Source of the DNA: VAZQ01 sp035693615
GTDB taxonomy: Bacteria > Pseudomonadota > Alphaproteobacteria > Rhizobiales > Xanthobacteraceae
DNA length: 64,000 bases
NCBI GenBank assembly: GCA_035693615.1
Contig: DASSGH010000043.1
Location: forward strand, 1-64,000
Direction: 5' to 3'
This document shows, one piece after another, positions 43,271 to 51,759 of this stretch. The notes beneath the pieces are model-generated. The model was not told where the DNA came from, made no database searches, and saw only the letters and a program-made list of their open reading frames with translations. A program made the position numbers and the translations under genes. Numbering within the stretch: the stretch's first letter is position 1; each line of letters starts with the position of its first letter.

Positions 43271-44415
43271 GGCCGGGCGGATTTGGATGGTGCCGTGTCG
43301 GAGGAGCGATGATCGGCTTCCTCGCCGGCGGTCGACGAGGAGGGGGATGCGCTCTGCAGCGCTGGCGCGGATCCGAGTTGCCGCCGTGCTACAGGCCGGC
43401 CGCCGTTCTGCCGGTCAAGCCCGCGGTAAATCTTGAGCTTCTTCACCCGCCGCGGGTCGGCATCGAGGATTTCGAGCTCGAAAGGCCCTGGCCCCGGCAC
43501 GAGTTCCCCGCGCACCGGCACTCGGCCGATGCGTGTCGCAACATATCCGGCAAGGGTGTCCACCTCCTTCGCGACGTCCCCGACATCGAATTCGCTACCC
43601 ACGATCGCGGTCACGTCATCGAGATTGGCGCGAGCATCGGCCAAGAACGAACCATCGGATTGCCTTACCACGCCGGGCGCCGTGTCCTCGTCGTGCTCGT
43701 CGGCGATCTCGCCCACGATCTGCTCGACAATGTCTTCGATCGACACGACCCCATCGGCGCCGCCGTATTCGTCGACGACGAGGGCAAGATGGATGCGGGT
43801 CGTCTGCATCTTGGCCAACAAATCAAGGACCGGCATGGAGGGCGGCGCATAGAGAATTTCGCGCACGATTTTTGCCGTCGACAGCGGCATCGACAGATCG
43901 ACCGCTTTAAGATCGAGGCCGGCCGGAAGCGGCTTTTTTCGCCGTCGTTGGGTGGTTGCGATCTGACTCGCGCGTTCCGTCATGAACGCAACGAGGTCGC
44001 GAATGTGAACCATGCCGATCGCGTCGTCGAGGGTTTCCTCGTAGACCACGAGCCGGGAATGCGCGGCACTCTCGAAGACCTTCATGAGTTCGCCAAGGGC
44101 GATGTCCCGCTGCACGCCGATGATGTCGGCGCGCGGGACCATCACATCCGCGACGCGGCGCTCGCGCAGCGCCAGGATGTTCTTGAGCATGGCGCGTTCA
44201 ATTGGCGAGAACCCGCTCTCGCCGGCGCCATCCTCGAGCACGTCCCGCAGATCGGCGCGGAAGGTGCTCGATTTCCAGCGGAAGATCGTCCGCAACACGC
44301 GCGTGAACCAGTTCTCGCCGCTCTCGGGCGCGTTTTGAGCCGGACGTGGCAACGGCACGGGCAGATTGCGCGTCGTGCTCGGTTCGCTCGAACTGGGCGG
44401 ATCTGAGTCAGGCAT
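43267..44415 (-). CDS. Hemolysin C/CorC-type CBS-domain protein
   Basis: A 382-residue cytoplasmic protein with two CBS domains (about 85-225; VADVMVPRADIIGV and VVSIEDIVEQIVGEI region) and a C-terminal transporter-associated domain (about 245-325, ADARANLDDVTAIVG). It lacks the N-terminal membrane DUF21 domain of CorB-type proteins, so it is the soluble YbeX/CorC kind linked to magnesium/cobalt efflux or ribosome-related functions. A Ser/Pro-rich tail follows. It starts 5 bp after the ybeY stop, and its 3' end overlaps lnt. Confidence 0.92.
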   Translation of the reverse strand: MPDSDPPSSSEPSTTRNLPVPLPRPAQNAPESGENWFTRVLRTIFRWKSSTFRADLRDVLEDGAGESGFSPIERAMLKNILALRERRVADVMVPRADIIGVQRDIALGELMKVFESAAHSRLVVYEETLDDAIGMVHIRDLVAFMTERASQIATTQRRRKKPLPAGLDLKAVDLSMPLSTAKIVREILYAPPSMPVLDLLAKMQTTRIHLALVVDEYGGADGVVSIEDIVEQIVGEIADEHDEDTAPGVVRQSDGSFLADARANLDDVTAIVGSEFDVGDVAKEVDTLAGYVATRIGRVPVRGELVPGPGPFELEILDADPRRVKKLKIYRGLDRQNGGRPVARRQLGSAPALQSASPSSSTAGEEADHRSSDTAPSKSARP

Positions 44416-44420
44416 GGAGA

Positions 44421-44993
44421 CTAGATGGCGCTGCGCGCAACGTAAGGGTTGGGAACGTCGAGGCGGGAAAGGATCGCCGTTTCAAGCCTCTCCATCGCGG
44501 CCGCCTCGTCGTCGGCCGCGTGATCGTAGCCGGCGAGATGCAGGAATCCATGCACCGCAAGATGGGCAGCATGATGTGCAAAGGGTTTGCTCTCGGCGCA
44601 CGCTTCACGTTCCGTGGTCTCGTAGGCGATCACGATATCACCGAGCAGGCGGGGCGTTCCATGAGCGCGGGTCGCTTGCGTGGTGCGAAAAGACAACACA
44701 TTGGTTGCCCTGTCCTTGCAACGCCAATCACGGTTGAGCGCCCGGATCGCCGCATCGTCCGTCAGCACGATCGAAAGCTCGCCAACTGCTGTTGACGTCA
44801 GCAGTGCTGCCTGACCGATCGCTCGGCGAAGCAGCGCCTTGACGCCACGCTTCGTCGTCCAGAGCGGGGATGCGACCACGAAGTCCACCGCCGGCGATGC
44901 CCGCCGCCGCGGCGCCGCTCGCGCGCGCCGCTTACGACTCATCGTGTTCCTTCCCTTTCGGGCAGCGACCGTGACGAAACCCAGAGACCTCAT
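44421..44993 (-). CDS. ybeY: Endoribonuclease YbeY (rRNA maturation)
   Basis: A 190-residue zinc-dependent endoribonuclease involved in 16S rRNA 3'-end maturation. The metal-binding motif HGFLHLAGYDH (three histidines) is intact and RDWRCKDRATNVLSF is the family's conserved loop. The N-terminus has a basic extension (SRKRRARAAPRRR) not seen in E. coli. ATG 44993 overlaps the phoH stop by 4 bp (ATGA). An internal ATG (residue 18) is an alternative start that would drop part of the extension. Confidence 0.95.
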   Translation of the reverse strand: MRSLGFVTVAARKGRNTMSRKRRARAAPRRRASPAVDFVVASPLWTTKRGVKALLRRAIGQAALLTSTAVGELSIVLTDDAAIRALNRDWRCKDRATNVLSFRTTQATRAHGTPRLLGDIVIAYETTEREACAESKPFAHHAAHLAVHGFLHLAGYDHAADDEAAAMERLETAILSRLDVPNPYVARSAI

Positions 44994-46042
44994 TCCGTGG
45001 TCTCGCGCCCCCGCGCGGGCTTGACCGGTGCCTTGTCATAGGCCTCGACGATGCGCCCCACCAGTTCGTGCCGGATGACGTCCTCGGCGGTGAAAACGAT
45101 GTGGCCAATTCCCTCGACGTTCCGCAGGAGCCGCGTCGCTTCCGCGAGGCCGGACGTCTGTCCCGGCGGCAAATCGACTTGACTCGGGTCGCCGGTGACG
45201 ATCATGCGGCTATTCTCGCCCAATCGGGTGAGGAACATCTTCATCTGCATCGCTGTCGTATTCTGCGCCTCGTCGAGGATGATGACGGCGTTGGAAAGAG
45301 TGCGCCCGCGCATGAAAGCGAGCGGCGCAATCTCGATCTCACCCGTCTGCAGCGTGCGCTCGACAATCCTCGCGTCCATCATGTCGTAGAGTGCGTCGTA
45401 GATCGGACGCAGATACGGATCGACCTTCTCCCGCATATCGCCGGGAAGAAAGCCCAGCCGCTCACCGGCCTCGACCGCCGGACGCGACAGAATGATCCGA
45501 TCCACCTCCTTGCGCTCGAACAACTGCACCGCGTGAGCCACTGCGAGCCAGGTTTTACCTGTGCCCGCCGGCCCGGTGCCGAAAACCAGCGCGTGTCGGC
45601 GCAACGCACGGATATAGGCGTCTTGAGCCGCGGTGCGCGCGCGCACCGCGCGTTTGCGCAGATTGATTTCCTCGAAGCTCGGCCGGGCGGTGACGGCGTC
45701 ATAGTCGAACAGCGAGCCTTGTGCGATTGCCAAGCGGATCGCGCCTTCGACGTCGCCGGATACAAGCTCGTCGCCTCGCCTGAGCTGCTCATAAAGACCT
45801 TCGAGGACCCGCCGCGATCGCTCAACGCCGTCGCGTGAGCCGGCCAAGGTCACGTGGTTGCCGCGCTGCTCGGCGACCACCCCGAGCCTGCGCTCGATCA
45901 GCGCCAGATTTTGTCCGTATTGGCCGAACAACAGGGAGGCGAGCCGGTTGTCGTCGAAGGCGAGCACGATCTGAGTTGCCGCACCATCACCGGCGGTGGA
46001 TGAAGGTACGAAGGTTTCGTTATCCGATCGAGAGGAGCGCAA
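44990..46042 (-). CDS. phoH: PhoH family ATPase
   Basis: A 350-residue PhoH-like ATPase with an N-terminal KH-like part and a C-terminal P-loop domain. Walker A is GPAGTGKTWLA, followed by the PhoH motifs SRPAVEAGERLGFLPGD and ILDEAQNTT (Walker B). It probably acts with YbeY in RNA processing; the phoH-ybeY pair is conserved. The TTG at 46042 is the likeliest start: GGAGG at the end of miaB lies 9 nt upstream and the TTG comes 4 nt after the miaB stop. In-frame ATGs further upstream (46093 and 46075) lie inside miaB without a site. Confidence 0.94.
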   Translation of the reverse strand: MRSSRSDNETFVPSSTAGDGAATQIVLAFDDNRLASLLFGQYGQNLALIERRLGVVAEQRGNHVTLAGSRDGVERSRRVLEGLYEQLRRGDELVSGDVEGAIRLAIAQGSLFDYDAVTARPSFEEINLRKRAVRARTAAQDAYIRALRRHALVFGTGPAGTGKTWLAVAHAVQLFERKEVDRIILSRPAVEAGERLGFLPGDMREKVDPYLRPIYDALYDMMDARIVERTLQTGEIEIAPLAFMRGRTLSNAVIILDEAQNTTAMQMKMFLTRLGENSRMIVTGDPSQVDLPPGQTSGLAEATRLLRNVEGIGHIVFTAEDVIRHELVGRIVEAYDKAPVKPARGRETTE

Positions 46043-46046
46043 TGGG

Positions 46047-47432
46047 TCAGGCCTCCATCCACATAGGCTCGGCATCCGCGCCGTCGTTCGCAAACGCGCC
46101 GAATAGACTGTTACTCGCGATTTCGGTAATTTTCACCGCCGCGATCCCGCCGATCATTGTCTGGGGGGCCATGACTTGCACCGGCTGGAGATATGGGGAG
46201 CGCCCGACGATCTGACCAGGATAGCGCCCTGGCTTTTCGAATAGCACGTCACAGATGCGGCCAAGGCATCGCGCATTGAACGCAGCCTGCTGCCGGTCGA
46301 TTGCGGCTTGCAACCTGTGGAGCCGCTCGGACTTGACATCTTCGGGAACCTGATCGGACGCCTCCGCGGCCGGCGTTCCGGGCCGAGGCGAGTATTTGAA
46401 GGAGAAAGCGCTGGCGTAGCCCACTTCCTCGACCAGCGACAGCGTCGCGCGAAAATCGTCCTCGCTCTCGCCGGGAAAGCCGACGATGAAGTCGGACGAG
46501 AACGCCATTCTTGATTGGGCGGCGCGCACGCGCGCAATCGTCTCAAGATAACCGGCGCGGGTGTGGCGGCGATTCATGCGCTTGAGGACGTGGTCGGAAC
46601 CGGACTGCACGGGCAAATGCAGAAACGGCATCAGGCTGGGCAGGTCGCGATGCGCGGCGATGAGGCTAGCATCCATGTCGCCGGGATGACTCGTGGTGTA
46701 GCGCAGCCGGGCCACCCCGGGTAGATCGGCGACGCGCTCCAGCAAGCGTCCGAGCGTCCATGCCGTGCCGTTGGGCCCTGCGCCGTGATAAGCATTGACG
46801 TTCTGGCCGATCAGCGTGATCTCGCGCACGCCGGCGTCGGCCAGTCGGTCGATCTCAGCAAGAATCTTGCTCACCGGCCGCGAGACCTCAGTGCCGCGCG
46901 TATAAGGCACGACACAGAACGTACAGAACTTGTCGCAGCCTTCCTGCACGGTGACAAATGCACTGACGCCGCGGGCGCGTATCGCTTTTTGGCTCGGCGC
47001 TTTGAGCGAGTCGAACTTGTCCTCGGCCGGAAATTCGGTGTCGACCACCGCCCCCTCGTGCTCGGCTCGGGCCAGCAGTTGCGGCAGGCGATGGTAGCTC
47101 TGCGGTCCGAAGACGAGATCGACGGCGGGCGCTCGCCGGATGATCTCCTCCCCTTCGGCCTGAGCGACACAGCCGGCGACGGCGATGGTCAACCGGCGAC
47201 CCTCGCGCGTCGCCGCCGCCTTGAGTGCGGCGACGCGACCGAGCTCGGAATACACCTTTTCTGCCGCCTTCTCGCGAATGTGACAGGTATTCAGGATGAC
47301 AAAGTCTGCGTCCGCGAGGTGGGCCGTCTCGGCAAACCCCTCGGGCGCGAGCATGTCCGCCATACGATGGGAATCGTAGACGTTCATCTGGCAGCCGAAG
47401 GATTTGACGTAGAGCTTGCGCGGTCGGGTCAT
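46047..47432 (-). CDS. miaB: tRNA-2-methylthio-N(6)-dimethylallyladenosine synthase
   Basis: A 461-residue radical-SAM methylthiotransferase that adds a methylthio group to i6A37 of tRNAs. The N-terminal UPF0004 domain starts KSFGCQMNVYDS with the first cluster cysteines, the radical-SAM motif is GCDKFCTFCVVPYTRG, and a TRAM domain closes the protein (about 385-450). The final codons include a GGAGG that serves as the ribosome binding site of phoH. Confidence 0.97.
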   Translation of the reverse strand: MTRPRKLYVKSFGCQMNVYDSHRMADMLAPEGFAETAHLADADFVILNTCHIREKAAEKVYSELGRVAALKAAATREGRRLTIAVAGCVAQAEGEEIIRRAPAVDLVFGPQSYHRLPQLLARAEHEGAVVDTEFPAEDKFDSLKAPSQKAIRARGVSAFVTVQEGCDKFCTFCVVPYTRGTEVSRPVSKILAEIDRLADAGVREITLIGQNVNAYHGAGPNGTAWTLGRLLERVADLPGVARLRYTTSHPGDMDASLIAAHRDLPSLMPFLHLPVQSGSDHVLKRMNRRHTRAGYLETIARVRAAQSRMAFSSDFIVGFPGESEDDFRATLSLVEEVGYASAFSFKYSPRPGTPAAEASDQVPEDVKSERLHRLQAAIDRQQAAFNARCLGRICDVLFEKPGRYPGQIVGRSPYLQPVQVMAPQTMIGGIAAVKITEIASNSLFGAFANDGADAEPMWMEA

Positions 47433-47576
47433 GCCGGTCGAGTCGTGCTGCGCGCCCGGTAAAGCTTCAACTGTTTGATGCGCCTGGCGAATCTTTAGCC
47501 GCGGCGCAATCCGACGATGCCGGGCTTTTTACCCGCCCCGGCGCCAAAAGGAAATGGGTGTGGATTGGCCTGTTTG

Positions 47577-48566
47577 CTACTCCGCAGGGCGGATGTCGGC
47601 CTGTTGGATCACGTTGGACCATTTGGCGATTTCGGCTTTGATGTAGCCGTCGAGTGCCTCGGGCGTCCCGGCGTCGATCGTCATTCCGAGATCAGCGAAG
47701 CGTTGCCGCGTATCCGGCTCTCCCACAAGCCGCGTCACTTCCATGTTCAGCCGGCGGACGATCTCGCGTGGAGTCCCGCCCGGTGCGACCAGCGCGAACC
47801 AGGTTGCCGCCTCGAAGCCGGGCAGTGCGGCCTCCGCGACCGTGGGAATGTTCGCAGCAGTCACGGCGCGTTGGGCGCTGGTCACGGCGAGCGCACGCAG
47901 CGAGCCTGCCTTCACGTTGCCAATGACAGCGGAGAGGTTCGCGAAAATGAGATGCAACTGACCGCCGAGGAGATCGTTGATGGCGGGCGCCTCTCCGCGA
48001 TAGGCGACGTGCACCATCTTGATGCCGGCCTGGATGGAAAAAAGCTCACCTGCCATGTGCGGCGTGGTGCCGACTCCGCCGGAGCCGAAATTGATTGTGC
48101 CTGGGTTCCTCTTGGCCCACGCGACGAGATCCGCGACCGATTGGGCGGGCACCGACGGATGAACGACGAGCACCAGCGGCGACACGCCAGCGTTCGCCAC
48201 CCCGACGAAGTCCCTTGCCGCATCTAGCGCAAACTTACGGTACAGCGCCGGGGCAACGGCCAAAGTGGTCTGGCTCCCCATCATCAGCGTGTATCCGTCG
48301 GCGGCCGATTTCGCCACTGCTTCCGCCGCGAGCATCCCGCTTGCGCCCGGACGGTTCTCGACCACGACCGATTGACCCAATACCTCGGTCAACTTCTGCG
48401 CCAGAATTCTGGCGGCGACGTCGGTGCCGCCGCCGGCGGCAAAGCCCACCAAAATTTTGATCGGTCGGTCGGGGTAACGTGCCGTCTGATCTTCGCCCGC
48501 GCGCGAGGCCGAGGCGAGAGCGAGGCCGAGCAAGAAGCCCAGCAAGATGCGCCACGGTTGCCGCAA
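47577..48566 (-). CDS. Tripartite tricarboxylate transporter substrate-binding protein (TctC/Bug family)
   Basis: A 329-residue periplasmic binding protein of the Bug family. It has a Sec signal peptide (hydrophobic LLGFLLGLALASA, cleavage near residue 24). Family motifs are YPDRPIKILVGFAAGGGTD, VVVENRPGASG and WFALVAPGGTPREIV. No TctA or TctB permease gene is near, so it is an orphan receptor, as is common in Burkholderiales and rhizobia. It lies between fur (start 49022) and miaB, interrupting a set of housekeeping genes. Confidence 0.93.
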   Translation of the reverse strand: MRQPWRILLGFLLGLALASASRAGEDQTARYPDRPIKILVGFAAGGGTDVAARILAQKLTEVLGQSVVVENRPGASGMLAAEAVAKSAADGYTLMMGSQTTLAVAPALYRKFALDAARDFVGVANAGVSPLVLVVHPSVPAQSVADLVAWAKRNPGTINFGSGGVGTTPHMAGELFSIQAGIKMVHVAYRGEAPAINDLLGGQLHLIFANLSAVIGNVKAGSLRALAVTSAQRAVTAANIPTVAEAALPGFEAATWFALVAPGGTPREIVRRLNMEVTRLVGEPDTRQRFADLGMTIDAGTPEALDGYIKAEIAKWSNVIQQADIRPAE

Positions 48567-48587
48567 TGCTGTGTCCTCGTCGCAAGC

Positions 48588-49022
48588 TCAGCGTTTCGGC
48601 TTGTCCTCAAGCGGGACGGCATAAAGCTCGAGCCGATGATCGACCAGCCGGTAGCCGAGGCGCCGCGCGACGTCGGCCTGCAGGCGTTCGATATCTTCCG
48701 ATTGAAACTCGATCACCTCGCCCGTACGCAAATTGATGAGGTGGTCGTGATGGCTGTCGGGCATCTGCTCGTAACGTGCCCGTCCGTCGCGGAATTCATG
48801 CCGCTCGATGATGCCTGCATCTTCGAACAGCTTCACGGTTCGGTAAACGGTGGAGATGGAGATGCGGTCGTCGACGGCGGAGCAGCGCCGGTAAAGCTCC
48901 TCGACGTCCGGGTGATCACCGGCCGCAGCGAGCACGCGTGCGATCACGCGGCGCTGTTCGGTCATACGCATGCCCTTGGCGCTGCATAGAGCTTCGATGT
49001 CTCTGGGCTTCGGCGCGTTCAC
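48588..49022 (-). CDS. fur: Fur family transcriptional regulator
   Basis: A 144-residue Fur family regulator. The GTG at 49022 is chosen for a GGAGAAG site upstream and for giving the normal Fur length; the longer frame upstream runs through rimI. The helix-turn-helix is RMTEQRRVIARVLAAAGDHPD and the metal-site region contains SHHDHLI and the GEVIEFQ segment. There are no C-terminal CxxC pairs, as in rhizobial Fur/Mur proteins that respond to manganese or iron. It starts 100 bp after rimI, on the same strand. Confidence 0.93.
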   Translation of the reverse strand: MNAPKPRDIEALCSAKGMRMTEQRRVIARVLAAAGDHPDVEELYRRCSAVDDRISISTVYRTVKLFEDAGIIERHEFRDGRARYEQMPDSHHDHLINLRTGEVIEFQSEDIERLQADVARRLGYRLVDHRLELYAVPLEDKPKR

Positions 49023-49122
49023 GACGCTTCTCCGTCCGATCGCAATATCACGGCGAAGCCGTCGAATCCATTGGGTCCAGGGCAGTGTCGTCCCCGCGCC
49101 GACTGTTCCGCGCGGATCATCA

Positions 49123-49599
49123 TCACGGGAGATCCCGGCGCAGAACAAGGGCGGCGGCGCCGTGTTCTGGCGCATAATATCCTTCTCGGCGTCCGACCTC
49201 CCGGAACCCCGCGCGGCGGTAGAGTCGGCGCGCCGATATGTTGCCCTCCCCCACCTCGAGAAAAACCGAGCGCGCCCCGAGTGCCGCCAGTCGACGCAGG
49301 TTGATATCGAGCAGCTGCCGCGCCAATCCTCGGCCCCGCCGGGCGGACGCAACAGCAATCGACAGGATCTCCGCTTCGTCCTGCACGAGCCGCGACAGGA
49401 TGAATCCAGCGAGCGCGGCTCCCGCGGTGGCGCGGTGCGCAACGACGTGACGATCTGAGAGCAAACGCTCGAACTCGTCCTCGCTCCATCCGCGATGGAA
49501 TGACGAAGCATGCAGCGCCGCTAAAGCGCGGGCGTCTGCTGAGCCGGCTTGCGAGACCGAAGCTTCGCGCGCGAACAGACGCGTAATGATCCCGATCAT
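49123..49599 (-). CDS. rimI: Ribosomal-protein-alanine N-acetyltransferase
   Basis: A 158-residue GNAT acetyltransferase of the RimI type, which acetylates the N-terminus of ribosomal protein S18 in E. coli. The acetyl-CoA motif is SARRGRGLARQLL, with VFLEVGEGNISARRLYRRAGF, the RimI/RimJ signature, next. It overlaps tsaB by 4 bp; tsaB-rimI pairing is widespread. Substrate specificity here is inferred from family and context. Confidence 0.94.
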   Translation of the reverse strand: MIGIITRLFAREASVSQAGSADARALAALHASSFHRGWSEDEFERLLSDRHVVAHRATAGAALAGFILSRLVQDEAEILSIAVASARRGRGLARQLLDINLRRLAALGARSVFLEVGEGNISARRLYRRAGFREVGRREGYYAPEHGAAALVLRRDLP

Positions 49600-50276
49600 C
49601 GGCGGGGTAGACGCGCGCCGTCCTGCGGCTGTGCGTCGGGCTCGCGCAGGTAGAGCGGCTTAGGTGGGCTGTAGCCATCCGTTGCAGCGGCGCCGAGCCG
49701 GGCGATCCATTCGATGTCCGGAGCGGCGCGCTGCTCGACCGAGAGCGGCGGCTCGGCTCCTTTCGGCCAAGCAGCCGCCATCTTATTGGCAGCGGAGCCC
49801 ACGATGCGTGCCGGTGCGGCCATCGCCGCGCGTGCGGCATCGCGCAAGCTTGCCACCCGAGGACCCACAAGCGTTCGGCCGTTGACGCCGAACACTTGCA
49901 GAAAGATGTGCTCGTGCCGGGCATCGATTGCCGCCACGACCTGGGTGCCATCGTCGGTGGCGATCAGCGGCGCCGCGAGAGCGGCAAGCGTGGAAAGCCC
50001 GACCGCCGGCTTGCCCGCCGCCAGCGCGATGCCGCGCGCGGCCGAAATTCCCACGCGCAGCCCAGTGAAGCTGCCGGGACCGGTCGTAACGGCGATGCGG
50101 TCGAGCTGGGCGAATTCGACGCCGGCACCGTTCATCACGCGGGCGATAAGCGGCATTAGCGTCTCGGCGTGGCCACGCGTCATGGCGAGGCTCTCGCTCG
50201 CGGTGATCCCGCTGTCGGGGTCGAGCACGGCCGCGGAGCAAGCCTCCAGCGCGGTGTCAATGGCAAGGACGCGCAT
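49596..50276 (-). CDS. tsaB: tRNA threonylcarbamoyladenosine biosynthesis protein TsaB
   Basis: A 226-residue protein of the ASKHA fold that helps TsaD form t6A37 in tRNAs. It opens with MRVLAIDTALEACSAAV and contains TGPGSFTGLRVGISAARGIAL, both typical of TsaB. The tsaB-rimI overlap supports the assignment. It is the first gene after a 100-bp gap from the NifU-like gene. Confidence 0.96.
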   Translation of the reverse strand: MRVLAIDTALEACSAAVLDPDSGITASESLAMTRGHAETLMPLIARVMNGAGVEFAQLDRIAVTTGPGSFTGLRVGISAARGIALAAGKPAVGLSTLAALAAPLIATDDGTQVVAAIDARHEHIFLQVFGVNGRTLVGPRVASLRDAARAAMAAPARIVGSAANKMAAAWPKGAEPPLSVEQRAAPDIEWIARLGAAATDGYSPPKPLYLREPDAQPQDGARLPRR

Positions 50277-50379
50277 GACCTACCTTCGCGCCGTGATCCA
50301 GGCTCATGGACCACTCGGGTAGACGCCGACGTTTAGTTTTTACCGCGGTTCCATCGAGGTGTTCGGATGCAATCGCCGC

Positions 50380-50943
50380 TTATCCCATCGGTCTGACTTC
50401 GACCACGTCGGGTAAATAATGGCGTAGCAGATTCTCGATGCCGTGACGCAGCGTGGCGGTCGAGGACGGGCAACCGGAGCAGGCGCCCTTCATATCGAGA
50501 TAAACGATACCGTCCTTAAACCCGCGAAATGTGATGTCGCCGCCGTCATTGGCGACCGCCGGCCGCACCCGTGCTTCGATTAACTCCTTGATCGTTGCGA
50601 CGGTCTCGGAATCCTTCACTTCGAAGAATTCGTCGCCCTGCGTCGATGCCGCGGCATCGGTACCGCTCACGATCGGCGCCCCGGACATGAAGTGTTCCAT
50701 GATCGCGCCAAGGATTGCCGGCTTGAGCTGCTGCCATTCTCCGGGGCCCTTGGTGACTGCGATGAAATCCGAGCCGAAGAACACACCGGAGACTCCCGGA
50801 ATGCCAAACAGGCGCTCGGCCAAAGGCGATTGGGCGGCCGCCTCCTTGTCGCGCATATCGAGCGTACCGCTCGCCAAAACCGCGCGTCCGGGCAGGAACT
50901 TGAGCGTTGCCGGATTCGGGGTCGGTTCGGTCTGAATGAACAT
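50380..50943 (-). CDS. NifU-like Fe-S cluster scaffold protein
   Basis: A 187-residue protein of the Nfu type. The N-terminal domain (about 1-95) begins FIQTEPTPNPATLKFLPGR, the Nfu_N signature. The C-terminal NifU domain (about 110-185) has the cluster ligands CSGC in MKGACSGCPSSTATLRHGIE. It delivers iron-sulfur clusters to apoproteins, plausibly including the radical-SAM enzymes MiaB and MtaB encoded in this window (inference). Confidence 0.94.
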   Translation of the reverse strand: MFIQTEPTPNPATLKFLPGRAVLASGTLDMRDKEAAAQSPLAERLFGIPGVSGVFFGSDFIAVTKGPGEWQQLKPAILGAIMEHFMSGAPIVSGTDAAASTQGDEFFEVKDSETVATIKELIEARVRPAVANDGGDITFRGFKDGIVYLDMKGACSGCPSSTATLRHGIENLLRHYLPDVVEVRPMG

Positions 50944-51114
50944 GGCCTGCTCCTTCCCGCCGCAGGATAAAAGTGTTTGTCAGGTCATCCTAATAGGTGG
51001 CGCGTCCCGGCGGAAGTTCAACCCATCTTAAGCTCGGCGCGAGGCCAACGAGGAGTTCCGGCGACTTTTCGATCCGGCTCCGCTGGGAGTGGTGGACCCG
51101 GCCTCAGCGCGCCC

Positions 51115-51609
51115 CTACGACATCGCGTCGAGTTCTTCATCGCTGAGGTGGCCAGGCACGATAGCGACCGGGATCGGAAAATCGCCGGCGTTCCTGGCGA
51201 TGCTGGACACCAGCGGCCCCGGCCCCTCTTTGCTCGTTGCGGCGGCGAGTACCAGGATGGCGATGTCTTCGTCGTCCTCAATGAGGTTGAGGACTTCCTG
51301 CGCTTTATCGCCTTCAAGGATGACGCGCTGCGGCATCACGCCGGTGATGCTGGAAGAGCGAGCCGCGTGGCGGTCGAGAACTGCATTTGCCTCCTCGTGC
51401 GCCTCCGCCCGCATGATATCGGCGACCCCGAGCCATTGTTGGTTGCGGTCGCGGGTCTCGACGACGCGTAGCATGAGCACCGTTGCGCCGATGCGCAACG
51501 CACGCCGGCTCGCGAAATAGAGCGCCCTGTCGCATTCCGGCGAATCGTCGATGACGACCATGAATTTCGGTGAGTGTCCCGCCTCGTAGCTGCGGCGCTT
51601 CTTGATCAT
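51115..51609 (-). CDS. Universal stress protein family protein
   Basis: A 164-residue UspA-type protein, single Usp domain, with the opening FMVVIDDSPECDRALYFA and closing FPIPVAIVPGHLSDEEL. The usual ATP-binding Gly-rich motif (G-x2-G-x9-GS) is replaced by LAAATSKEGPGPLVSSIA, so nucleotide binding is uncertain. The gene lies between trpS (150 bp) and the nfu-type gene on the same strand, as in many rhizobia. Confidence 0.9.
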   Translation of the reverse strand: MIKKRRSYEAGHSPKFMVVIDDSPECDRALYFASRRALRIGATVLMLRVVETRDRNQQWLGVADIMRAEAHEEANAVLDRHAARSSSITGVMPQRVILEGDKAQEVLNLIEDDEDIAILVLAAATSKEGPGPLVSSIARNAGDFPIPVAIVPGHLSDEELDAMS

Positions 51610-51759
51610 CGGCTCCCCCGGCCGTCACCGGACAACATGTTAGGCGTTTCGCCCGCACCCCGGCTCTTGTCCTGCAAAACCCAAAACCCTGGTATGGTCT
51701 TCAGGGGGCGGCACACCCTACCACGGGAAAGGCCTTGCAAGCAGCAGGATGCCGGGTCG

